Assembly (NCBI GenBank): GCA_963969495.1
Contig: OZ018328.1
Location: forward strand, 129,216,545 to 129,280,544
DNA length: 64,000 bases
From: Ceratothoa steindachneri
Lineage: Eukaryota > Arthropoda > Malacostraca > Isopoda > Cymothoidae
Reading direction: 5' to 3'
Shown: positions 42,289 to 52,899 of the stretch, one piece after another
Layout: each line of letters starts with the position of its first letter
Position numbering within the stretch: the stretch's first letter is position 1
Notes under the pieces: generated by a model
Database searches by the model: none
What the model was told of the DNA's origin: nothing
Seen by the model: only the letters and a program-made list of their open reading frames with translations
Made by a program: the position numbers and the translations under genes

Positions 42289-44085
42289 GTTGGTTTGGTA
42301 TTTTAGACCCTGTCGTGGTATAGCTCTATATATCTTACACACATCTATTATATTTGATTTTAGAGTGCGTGGGGGTTTCCTTTTAATAGGTTTGGGTAGG
42401 CGGAGGTCCGCTTACAAGGTCAGATCCTCTTAAGGGAGGGCTAGTCCAATAGATGCTACTTTAGAACGTGGTATTGGCTAAGAGTTCCAAATCTTACTTA
42501 GTTACAGGCTATTGTTATACGGCTATGATGAGTTCGAGGGTGGGAAAGTAAAGGAGTCAGCAAAAATAGACTTTAATAAATATTAATAATTAAAGTTAAT
42601 AATGATACAAAAATACACAGACATATAAGACAAATAGTTACACAAATGATAGTGGGGAACGGTAGACGACAATTATAAATTGGGGAAGCTAAAATATTCG
42701 TTACGACACCTTGTACACCAAAGGATGGGTTGGGGAAGACGATGGGCTTTTCTGGCAAAGCGATGAGATGATGGTTGGGTCTCTTCGACGGGGTCCAAGG
42801 TCAACTTGCTTGTAGTGAAGTATTCTTTTGAGATGACAGGGGGTGAGGGGAGCAGAGTCTTCCGGAAAGGAGGTTGGGAATTCTTCCGGTGTAAATTCCT
42901 TTGGAGAAAACGGAGGGTGAGTTTTTCCCAGACGTCAACGGTTTGTTTGTTCGGATATGCGTAATCAAGGGGTAATTACGCTAAGATGACTCTTCACTAA
43001 AGCCTTTTGGGATAAGACTTGGTTCTTGTTTGGAGATGGCGTTGATGAGCGGAGTCGGACTGGTATTCTTACGGGGAGAAGCGTTTTTAACTGACTCTAG
43101 GGGGCGGATATTTGTTTTATCCAAGAAGGGATGCTTGGTTTTGTCCCACAACGTTTCCTTGCCTTCGGCGTATGACAACCCGAATCGAGAAGGAGTAAGA
43201 TCGTATGCACTCGTGAGCTTCTTTTGCACCAATCTGATTATTCCTCCTTACGCGTGTAGATATGGAGACCAGGATTGAGGGAGCTTACCCCATAGAATAG
43301 GGGGGGGTGACTATCGCTCATCGTTTAAGTCATGGCAAACGCGGCCTGAGTGGCGATTGTCTCAACCGCTCCCAGTGTGGCTGGAAAGGGAGGGGGGGGG
43401 CAAGACTTCTCGTCTTGTTTAAATATTCGCCTTGATAAGGGCTACATTCTACATTCCATGAACTCGCTCCTATACTTTCTCACGCTTTTGAGCTTCGAAA
43501 ATTGTTTGTATGCTACACGAGGCCCATCACGTGAGGGCAATGCTTAAAAGTGAGGTTATTTCTCCCATCACGTGCTTGTTCCCTCACAGACCCTGCCCCT
43601 TCCTTTTGGCCCCTCCTTCACTGGTTTCGCAGTCAAGAATGAGATGATGATGGATGAAATGGTGGACCCGGGTGGGCTCCGCTCGAGGGATGAAATGTGA
43701 GGGACGTTTTGTTGGTTAGCGTGGAATCAACCAGCGCTAACGGGGGGTGCCGCCTCCTGGATGGAGTTAAAAACCGCGGTTGCATCCAACATACGCTGAA
43801 AGGGTTGTATGTCATTCGGCGATTCTGGTTGACCCTCACAGGTGGAGTGATTAAGCTCCCCTGCGAAGGTTACAACCCGACCCATTATCCAGGGGCTGCT
43901 CTGATACGGGTATCTGGCCGCGGGCTATTCTTCAGACCTTCCTCCTCCAGTACCCCCAATTATGCAATGGCAAGTGCACTGCATAGTTGAGACGAGGTTG
44001 AAATGACAGCGTCCACTAGTGAGGTATAGCGCCCAGGCTGAAGGTGGGGGGTGGGGAATTAAGCAGTCATGATGAGTATGATGAG
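42289..44085. other. GC-richer block, LTR- or 5'UTR-like
   Basis: Upstream of the LINE ORF1 start. It is clearly richer in G/C than the surroundings, with G runs at 43301 and 43389 and frames that lack motifs (42981-43232 minus, 43697-43990 plus). It may be the LINE 5' UTR or one or two reversed LTRs: the complement of 42570-42585 gives ATTAAAGTCTATTTTT, similar to LTR poly(A) regions elsewhere in this window. Boundaries are unresolved. Confidence 0.4.
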
Positions 44086-44542
44086 CCTAATGAAAATTAT
44101 TAATTCTCGCTTTTTTAGTACTACCCGAATGGGAGGATTTTGGGTGTGGTAGAGCAAAAGGTGTAGGAGACAATATATGAAATTAAAAGGAAAAATGTGA
44201 ATGAAGATAGGGGTGAGGTTGAGATGTTCTTCTATCTTGAAATCTTTCTTAACGAGTGTGAATTTTCTTCTATATTTACAGAGGTGGTTTGGAATGGAAG
44301 AAAATTCAGGCGTAGTTAATGGGCTATTAGTATAGTAGGAGAAACCACAATGCTTTCAAATCCTTAATTGGAGTTTAGGAGTAGTTTTACCCACGTAGCA
44401 AGCCTGGCAACCTGCACACAAATATTGGTAAACCAATCAGGACCGATGCATTACTCATCAACGGTGTGTCTATTAAAGTTTTTCTCAACCATAAAGAAAA
44501 ATGCCTCGGTCTTCATTGGTTTACCAATTTGGCTTTACTCTT

Positions 44543-44545
<3 letters not shown>
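44086..44545. other. Unassigned stretch
   Basis: No recognisable feature. Reading frames near 44368 owe their length to the microsatellite that follows. Confidence 0.4.

Positions 44546-44614
<69 letters not shown>
44546..44614. repeat. (TA)n microsatellite
   Basis: About 34 TA units. They generate artificial Ile-Tyr reading frames on both strands. Confidence 0.98.
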
Positions 44615-44615
<1 letters not shown>

Positions 44616-45230
44616 GCAGAAAAAAATACAGTATTTTAGATCATTTTTTTTGCGAAACTATGTTTGAACTCGAAATATTTTGACAGTTCAAGTTGAAATC
44701 TTCTGAAAGATTCCAGGTCGAGGACCCTTTCATGTCGAGCCATGTTCCTTCCACTTGCGAAGTAGTTAAATGGGGGCGGGGCGCTTTGATAAAGATTTAG
44801 ACCTTTTTCTTTTAATATAAATTTGTGTAACGGCATTTCTTATATAAGCATATTGTTATTTTATCTTCCGCAATGTTTTTTCTGTTGCGTTGCAATGATG
44901 GGTAATAGAAAACTGACAAAATATTAAATTTTTCTAACCCTGTTGCTTATTATTTAGAATTAACTATAGTTTTCAATAAACATAAATTAATTGCCATAAA
45001 CTTCAATGAATTTTTCTCGTCATAATTGAGTAATAATTGGGAAACTCTTTTCTTATATATCTTTATAGATACCAAGCCTACTATGAAAGTTTGAAGAAAA
45101 TGATTGGATTAAAAGTATAAAACTAAACTAATGTAATAAATTCTTTAAAAAGAGTCCATTGTATATTTATTTATCTTAAGAGTGGAAAGTTTAAATTTCG
45201 TGGAAAAGTAAGTTTGCCAAAAAATAAGCA
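44615..45230. other. AT-rich stretch
   Basis: No features recognised. Confidence 0.45.
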
Positions 45231-45526
45231 TCGAATGTCAGATGGAAAACATTATTTTAAATTAATGTCATATTGGTCAATACTTTTAGGTGATGTCATA
45301 AGGAAACATTATGTTAAAGAGATGTTAGAAGGTAAACACTATTTTAAAGTGATGTCAGTTGGTAACTCTATATTTAAGTGATGTCATAAGGGAGCCAGTA
45401 TGTTAAAAGTAATATAAGATACAAAACAATATGTTAAAGTGATGTCAGATCAGAAACAATATGTTAAAGAGATGAAAGATGGGGAAAAATATGTTAAATT
45501 GATGATTGACTGCAAACAATATAGAA
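45231..45526. repeat. ~30-bp minisatellite, block 1
   Basis: Tandem, diverged units of the form CAATATGTTAAAGTGATGTC plus AGATGGGAAA. Roughly nine units. The same array type continues at 49385-50515 with matching variant order. Confidence 0.88.
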
Positions 45527-45593
45527 AGCTTCTACCGTGTTATGATGTGTATTAAGAAGCGATTTGATGGATTACCAAGGAAGAACCCACCAA

Positions 45594-45639
45594 GAGATGT
45601 CAGGCATAGCAAGTTGAAACTTGCTGCGGCTGACATCTG
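45594..45639. repeat. Hairpin, 20-bp arms (GATGTCAG...CTGACATC)
   Basis: GATGTCAGGCATAGCAAGTT faces AACTTGCTGCGGCTGACATC across a short loop, with mismatches only in the GCAT/GCGG part. A related hairpin is at 48627-48668. Confidence 0.8.
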
Positions 45640-46029
45640 GAGGATTGTAGGCCCTCCAGATCCCAACTCCCGCAGTTTACCCTCCTCATCCCAATGCCTG
45701 AAGAAGGATCTGTCGCTATACATCACATTCCAAAACTAGAGAACAAAATACCAAAATATAAATTTACCTAAAAATATCATTTTAATTATTAAAAAGATTA
45801 CCCATAATATCTTTTTTTATATTTGCCCTTGATAGTGTCCGAAATTCATTTCGTAGAACAACAGGGAAAAAACGCAATGAAGAAAATATGTATTTGAAGA
45901 AAGAATGCGTCCGAAACTAGAGAACGATAACTTATAACATGCAGCTTATACGTTTTAATTCGTGAAAATATTATGCCAACAAATATTAACGTGTATTGCA
46001 CCCTAATTCTAATGACATTACTCATTAAT

Positions 46030-46690
46030 TAGGATGGTGAGGCAGGTTAAGTTTGGAGAAATACTCAGAAAACAGGTTGTGGAGTGGAAGAATGAACGAT
46101 TGAAAATGGCAGTCATTTCGAAACATTGTAATCAGTCATAAAGTTTGATTTCACACAAAATAAATCTTCATGAAGATATCGGGTCCTATGATTAGACGAG
46201 GAAAAGAGGCTACCTTGGAAAATAACTCCCAGGGAAGATCGCACGATTCAACGGTCATCAATGAAGGGCACATTTGAGACAGCAGCCAGGACTTCACGTG
46301 AAGTTGCAGATAACTTAAACCTGAATATGTTTTCTTAGATTGTCCCACATTGATGGAAACAAGAGGGACTCAGAGCACGCGCTCCTGCTAAGAGCGCAAT
46401 CATAAGTAAAAAGATTAAAGCTCCAGGTTGGACTTCGATGTTCTATGGAGGCTGAAAAGTGGAAAAAATGTTTATCAAAGACGAAAGCAAATATAATATG
46501 TTCGAATGGGATGGAAAGCAGGAGGTAATGCGTAGTATAGGCGAAAGATTGAATCCTACATGTACGAAAAAGAGGGTCAAATTCGCCGGTGGCACGTTTA
46601 TGGCGAGAAGTATGTTTTCAAGTCAAGTCTTGTCCATTTAGGTGGCAAAGTAAACGCTGCAGTATACAAGAAACGGTTTAAAAAGTATGA
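46030..46690 (+). pseudogene. Tc1-like transposase relic, N-terminal half
   Basis: Plus-strand pieces in order: RGRPRKTTPREDRTIQRSS-like sequence (about 46190-46255), ETAARTSREVADNLNLN (about 46275-46325), GLRARAPAKSAIISKK (about 46370-46415), and FIKDESKYNMFEWDGKQEVM (46465-46525), where Asp of DESK is the first catalytic residue, then KRVKFAGGTFMAR. These match the Tc1 order of second helix-turn-helix, linker and first catalytic box. The remaining catalytic core is missing or unreadable. Multiple stops. Confidence 0.8.
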
Positions 46691-47214
46691 GATTCCCTCT
46701 TTTTGAACATGAGAATTATGTGAGCTTGTTTTCATGTAGAACAATGTTTCGTGATATTTAACATAGCCAAATCTTTGTGGGGAGAATTTTAAAATAGCTA
46801 AATTAGGTGAGAGGAAGTTAAAGTGATCCAGATAACCTAAACTCTTCTTTCATCAATAAAATGAACGGTTAATGTTTTGACTTTTATTAGATGATTGTTA
46901 CATTGATAAAATTGCCTTCGCTATTTTTGCCATGATCCAATACATGCTGCAATTCTGGATGAAGATGAGTGAATTCAATGCAGCTTTGGTAGTTTGTCCT
47001 TCAAAACCTTTCCTAGAGTTTTAAATGGTTCCAGGCAACATTCACCTCAACTTCACCAAGAAGTTGCTTTTAAAATTACTATTTGGCGTTAAGAGTCCAT
47101 CAAATCACTTGATTTAGATACGTCATAATATTTCTCAGCGAGGTTTGAGTAGTCAAATTCGAGACTTGGCTTAGTTGATTCACATTTTCAAAAACTTTAG
47201 GAATTCCTTTCGTT
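46691..47214. other. Unassigned stretch
   Basis: No features recognised. Confidence 0.4.
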
Positions 47215-47830
47215 AGAGAGAGAAGCAAGTAAAACAGAGAGAGCGAGAAGGTAGAGATAAAGAGTGAAAGAGAGAGAGAGATTAGAGGACCAGGCAGACA
47301 GACAGCCATACAGCGAAAAAGAAAGACAGAGACGAGCGAGGAGAAAGAAAGAAATAAAGACAGGGATAGAGAGAAAGAAGAGAAAGGCATTAAAATAGAG
47401 AGTGACAGACAAAGACTGAGATGGAGAATAGAGAGAAAGAGAAGAGAAGTCTACAAAGAGAGAAATAGAGAGATATAGAGAAATGCTTGATGACAGAGAC
47501 TGAGAGCCAGTGACTGATAATGAGAGAGAGAGAGAGAGTGTGTGTGTTAGATAGAAACAAGACAATTACAGAGAGAGAAATAAACGGAGAGGTATAAAGA
47601 TAAAAAGTAAAGAGATAAAAAGAGACAGAAAGACACAGAAACAGAGAAAGAAAGAGGAAGATATGGATAGGCAGAAAAAGAGAGACAGGGACATGCAGAC
47701 AAACTAACACACAGAGTCACAGACTGTGACAGCGGCAGAGATATACTGAGAGAGAGAGAAAGAGAGGGAGAAGAGACGAACGCCTAAAGAGTCAGTCTAT
47801 GTGTGTGTGTATGTGTGGAAGATAGATTAC
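47215..47830. repeat. GA-rich microsatellite-like tract, ~0.6 kb
   Basis: Dominated by GAGA, GACA and AGAAA words, with a GA run near 47522 and GTGTGTGT runs near 47538 and 47801. The long Ser/Leu minus-strand frames across it are artefacts of the repeat. Confidence 0.92.
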
Positions 47831-48254
47831 CCTACTTTTATATAATCTAAAACAAAACTCCTCTCCGATAATATCGCCATGGGAAAATATTCGGATCTCT
47901 GTGAGATAGAGAGAGTTTGCCTCTCTTCAGAACGTCACCTTCTTCCTCAAGGAGGGTCAGTCCTCTTCCACGATGATTAGTTAAGATTGAGACGGCAAAT
48001 GGTCCTGGTACAATATACAATATGAAATGAGGTTTAGAAATATCCACATTTTTTTTAGAAAATTCGGGTAAATCTTTCTTCGAAACTATTCGAATCTTAA
48101 ATTGTCTATGCCCCCGCTAGAGACTGTCAGAACAGATCTCTAAAATAAGAAAGAATTAATTAATCGAAGCTGAAATTTAATCTTCTGCGTAACCTCCGTC
48201 GGTTATGTATGCAGATTTATGGGTCCTTTGTATTTTTCTGAAATAATGATCGAT
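47831..48254. other. Unassigned stretch
   Basis: No recognisable motif; the 66-codon minus frame at 47847-48047 is unsupported. Confidence 0.4.
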
Positions 48255-48515
48255 AACCTAAACTAACCCGAACCTAACCTCACCCTTACCTTACCCCTAA
48301 CAAAATCTCACCTTTACCTAATCCCTCTAACCTAACCTTTACCCAAACGTAACCCGTTACGTAACATAACCTAACTTCACCCTAATATAACCCATAACCC
48401 AACTCCTAACTTAACCTAACATAATCCATAACCTAAGCTAACCAAACCACTAACCTAACCTAACATAACCCCAAACCTAACATAAAATACCCCCTAACCT
48501 AACCTAACCTCACCA
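48255..48515. repeat. Degenerate CCTAA (telomere-type) tract
   Basis: Many CCTAA, CTAACC and CCTAACCTAACCT words separated by diverged pentamers. TTAGG is the arthropod telomeric repeat; this is its complement in an interstitial, decayed form. Confidence 0.8.
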
Positions 48516-48626
48516 CGATAAGGGAAAAGTGATTATGGCCATCGATGAGAACCTCAGAATCAGAATTTACCAAACGGTTGGTTACTTCTGACAAGGGGAA
48601 GTTATTTTTTATAGTAACACCAAAGG

Positions 48627-48668
48627 GATGTCAGCTGCAGCATGGAAAGCCATCATGCAGCTGACATC
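48627..48668. repeat. Hairpin, 19-bp arms, related to 45594-45639
   Basis: GATGTCAGCTGCAGCATGG, loop AAAG, then CCATCATGCAGCTGACATC. Three central mismatches. It shares the outer GATGTCAG/CTGACATC arms with the hairpin at 45594. Confidence 0.82.
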
Positions 48669-48879
48669 TAAGAGATTTCATATACCCCTGCCCCAGTGCC
48701 CACAGGTTGATCTGTTGCCATATATCTTCGGAGCATTTTAACATCTCATTTCTTCCTCAACTTCCATCTTCACTTTCTTCGAAGTTCTCTTCTTGCAAAT
48801 TTTTGTTTTAGATGCCCTCGTTGTTTATCGCGTCGTAGCTTTAAGCAAGAAACAAAATAGATTATAGATTATGTAAAGA

Positions 48880-49320
48880 TGAACCCTTTGAGGGATGATA
48901 ATAAAGATAAACCATCTTTCAATTGAACTAGTAAAGATAAACTGTCTAAGATCGCCGAGCAAATAATGAAATGTGTGTGCGTGTGTATGAATTGGGCAAA
49001 AAAAAGCAAAATACAGCCATAAGGGATGTTAGCTTTGGTTTTCTTTTTCCTGATTATTAATAAATCACTACTCGCCCAGTTTATAAATGGTAAATATTTG
49101 CTGGCCCATCTTAGAGATGGCTATATTTTACCAAATTAACCTAAGTTTCAAAGGTTTATGCAAGTATAGGTAAATATTATAAGGTCACTAAAAACACAAT
49201 AAAGACAAAAAACAATTTATCTTAAAACAATACTAATATTGCTATCTCTAATTAACGAAGTAAAGATGAGCATCTTTTTTATATTTTTAAGATGACTTAT
49301 CTTTACGCGTTAATAAACAA
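48880..49320. repeat. Dispersed AAAGATAAAC-CATCT motif cluster
   Basis: Repeated TAAAGATAAACCATCTTTC-like words occur on both strands (about 48904, 48942, 49110, 49258, 49300). The same words occur at 32540-32970. No coding. Confidence 0.5.
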
Positions 49321-49384
49321 CTCAAGTTTTGCTACTACAAATGATCAGCTCAATTTTATTTATTTTTTCCAGTTCCAGTAGAAA

Positions 49385-50515
49385 AGAATATGTTAAAGTG
49401 ATGTCAGATGGGATACAATATGTTAAATTGATGTCAGATGTGAAAAATATGTTAAGGTAATGTCAAATAGGGATCCAGTTGGTTAAAGTAATATAAGATA
49501 CAAAACAATATATTAAAGTGATCTCGATCGGAAACAATGTGTTAAAAAGATGAAAGATGGGGAAAAATATGTTAAATTGGTGATTGATTGGAAATAGTAT
49601 TTTTAAACTGATCTCAGAGGATAACAATATGTTAAAGAGGTATCAGATGGAAAACGTCACGTTAAATTATTGCCAAATAAAAGCAATATATAAAAGTGAT
49701 CTCAGATGGGAGAAAATATGTTAAAGTGATGTCTGATGCAAAATAGAATGTTAACATGATGTCGGGTGGGAAAGAGTGTGTTAAAGTGATATCAGATGGG
49801 AAACAATTTGTAAAGGTTATGTCAGAGTGGAAGAATATGTTAAATTGATTTCAGATAGGAAATAATATATTAAAATCATGTCAGATGGGAAACAATGTCT
49901 TAAAGTCATAAAGGCATGTGAGATAGGCAAATATGTTAAATTGATGAAAGATGAGAACCAATATATTAAAGGGATGTGAGAGGGGAAACAATATGATAAA
50001 CTGATGTTGGATGTAAAACAAAATGTTAAATTGATGCCCAATTCAAAACAATATTTTAACTCAATGTCAGATGGGAAACAATATGTTAAACTGATGTCAA
50101 ATGGGAAAAAATAATGGTAAACCCTTGTTTGATGAGATACAATTTTGTAAATTGATGTCAAATGGAAAACAAAATTATAACACTTAAAGTAATGTTAGAT
50201 GAGAAAAATATATTAATTGAATATGAGATGTGAAACAATATGTTAATGCGATGTCAGATGGAAAACAATATGTTAACGTGATGTCAAATGAAAAACAACA
50301 TGTTAAAGACATATGAGATTGGAAACTGTGTAAAGTGATGTAAGATTGAAACAATATGTTAAATTGATGTCAGATGTGAAACACTATATTAAACTGATGT
50401 TAGATACAAAAAGAAATATGCTAAAGGAATGCCTGATAGGCGTAAATATGTTAAAGTGAAGTCAGATGGGAAATAATATGTTAAAGTGATGTCAAAAGGG
50501 GGAAATATGTTAGTA
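49385..50515. repeat. ~30-bp minisatellite, block 2, ~36 units
   Basis: Units of about 30-32 bp built on AACAATATGTTAAAGTGATG and TCAGATGGGAAA. The first ~220 bp repeat the order of variants seen at 45380-45525 (for example GTAATATAAGATACAAAACA followed by GATGAAAGATGGGGAAAAAT). Confidence 0.92.
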
Positions 50516-50651
50516 AATTGTTCGTCTTGAATGCAATCTGCAAACGACCGTCAGTGTGGAAGTGAAAAAAGAACTTTTGTAGTTATGGCTACATGTTACA
50601 GGATCTGTGATAGTCATGTCAACTGATAAACAAGTATTTAAAATATTAGAC

Positions 50652-52891
50652 CCATGATTCCCAACATGGGGCATGCGTAGGTCCTACACCCTTCGGCTAA
50701 CTATACCAACAGACTAAGGGGGAATTCGAGAATGAGTTATTAACAGTGAATTGTTTTCTAGTGAGTATGTGTGAGTGTGTATGCGTGTTAATACATACAG
50801 TGCATATACAGTATGCATACATAAAAATATTTGTGTATATGCCTATACATGTGAAATTGGTACACATGTATTTTCCTTCTCCCCACACTCGCGTGTCTCG
50901 GTCGACCAATTACAATTATACATAAATTATACAATTATACATAAAATGAGTAGTGCAAGTAAAAAGAAGTTCGTCAATATTCAGAAGAATATTTAAAATT
51001 TGGATTCATACCCGCTATTCATGATGAACGGTCACCTTTCTGCCTCGTATGCCAACGATGCTTGACCAACGAATCAATGAAACCAGGTCGTCTTGATTTG
51101 CATTTTAAGGCAAAACATAGGGCGTATGTAAATTCAGATTTAAAGGAGAACTTTTCAAAGAGATCAACAATAAAGTCTCTGTTTACCACACAAACTGTTA
51201 GCGTCAATAGTACTCTCGAGGCTAGTTATGAAATTTCTTTACGCTGCTAAATGTGGAAAAATCATACTATAAGAGAGGATTTAATTAAACCATTATTATG
51301 AGCATTTCTTCAAACAGTCCTGGAAAAAGATGACTAAGCTCTTAATGCCATGCCACTCAGTAACAATACTGTTAGTAGAAGAATAGATGAAATGAGTGAA
51401 GATATTGAAACCCAACTTGTTAAAAAGCTGAAATCAAGAAAGTTCGCACTACAAATGGATACATCAACGATGAGAGACAGTGAGGTCGTATTGTTAGCAT
51501 ATGCAAGATAAATTGCTAAAGGTGAATTTGCTGAATAAATGGTATTCTACAAATCATTAGAAACCATCACTAACGCCATTGATATATATGGTAAGCTAAA
51601 AAATTACTTACACGTCAATAATATAATATACCAATAGAAAACAAAATCTTGTGCTGCAGATGGTGCTCCTGTTATGCTTTTTGTGCACTCTGTTATTCAT
51701 AGAGAAAACTTAGTGTCTAAAAATATTAATCCGGTTTTTAAGGCGGTTCTAAACTCAGTTATAAAATGCATCAATGCTATCAAAGCTAATGCAAAATGAA
51801 AGTAAGCCTCTCTTCAAGCAAATTTGTGAAAATGAAAATGCTGACTATGTCGGACTTTTACTTCACACTGAGGTAAAGTGGCTCTCAAAGGGGAATTGCT
51901 TGAAAAGATTCATGGAACTATTTGATGTTCTTAGTGACTTTTTAAGTGACAAGCCTGAAATGAACCACTCGCTAACCGTTGATGGTAAAGCATTTGTGAG
52001 TTATTTGACAAATACTTTTGAAAAACTGAATATGTTGAATAAAAAACTTCAAGGATCAAATAAAACTCCTGTGGGTGTAAAGACGAAGATATTTGGCTTC
52101 GTTACTTCCAAAAAATATCTCTCACAAAAACTTTGACCATTTTCATTAGCTAAAAAAATGTAAGGTGACTGATGATGCTGTACTTATCATTGTGTATCAT
52201 CTGAAAATATTGCCCTCTGATTTGAAAGAGAGATTTTCTGATTTAAAACAAATTGATTTTCCAACATGGGTGATGTAGCCAATGCTAGTAGATATATCTG
52301 ATGTTTCGATGCAGTACCAAGAAGAACTCTCGAAAAGGCAAAATTATGAGTCAGTTAAGACTTTATTCACTATAAAAGGAGTGAAGTCATGGCTTTGTGA
52401 TGAGACAGAAACTAAATACTCACATTCAACCAACTTTGCAATAAAATTGCTGTTACCCTTCCCATCTTCATATTTAGCTGAATGTGGCTTTAGTGCCGTA
52501 AATGATTTGCTATAGAAGAAAGGAAATTGACTGGATATCACTAAACGAGGAGACTTGAGACTTAAGCTGACTAAATTGATGCCTGATATAAAAAATCTCT
52601 CTGTAGCAGGCATGACACGCAAGGATCTCACTAACAGACATTCTGAGGTGAGCTCACATTTTATTTTTCATTAATAGTATTTCAGTAATTTAAATAATTA
52701 AAGTATTACAGAATAAGCTTTCATTCAAATATTTTATATTTCTGCATACAGATATTTTTTATTTTTCTCTTTCATTGATGCCATGTTATTGGGGATCTTG
52801 TTTAGAGACCAAGTTAATGGCCTTTTAAGCTTCCTTCACGTGAATACCAGTAAAATTTGTGGCATAGGCCAAAATCGGTTGGTAACCACTG
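50652..52891 (+). mobile_element. hAT element, 2240 bp, 8-bp target duplication
   Basis: The left end CCATGATTCCCAACATGGGG and complement of the right end CAGTGGTTACCAACC resemble hAT termini. Flanks TATTAGAC (50644-50651) and TATTATAC (52892-52899) agree at 7 of 8 bases, fitting the 8-bp hAT duplication. It carries one degenerate transposase on the plus strand. Confidence 0.85.
50946..52665 (+). pseudogene. hAT transposase, ZBED5/SCAND3-like, with stops
   Basis: Starts MSSASKKKFVN. The BED-type zinc finger is readable at about 51040-51120: CLVCQRCLTNESMKPGRLDL then HFKAKH. Then, in shifting frames, LNAMPLSNNTVSRRIDEMSE, KFALQMDTSTMRDSEVVLLA (RNase H-like first Asp) and CAADGAPVML. The frame 51774-52136 is fully open (LLHTEVKWLSKGNCLKRFME, SLTVDGKAFVSYL). 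The end, 52282-52515, reads FPSSYLAECGFSAVNDLL, the hAT dimerisation region. Domain order and total length (~570 codons) match the family. Damage is limited to point stops and small shifts, so decay is fairly recent. Confidence 0.88.
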
Positions 52892-52899
52892 TATTATAC

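Noticed and set aside
44368..44683. Reading frames of 60-99 codons
   Set aside because: Their length comes from Ile-Tyr translation of a TA microsatellite.
47100..47710. Three long Ser/Leu-rich minus-strand frames that look like membrane proteins
   Set aside because: Complement of a GA-rich tract; every frame has the same biased composition.
48627..48668. Hairpin as a microRNA precursor
   Set aside because: A 19-bp stem with a 4-base loop and no pairing beyond it is too short.
49385..50515. Regular ~30-bp repeats resembling a CRISPR array
   Set aside because: Units are contiguous without unique spacers, strongly diverged, and the genome is eukaryotic.
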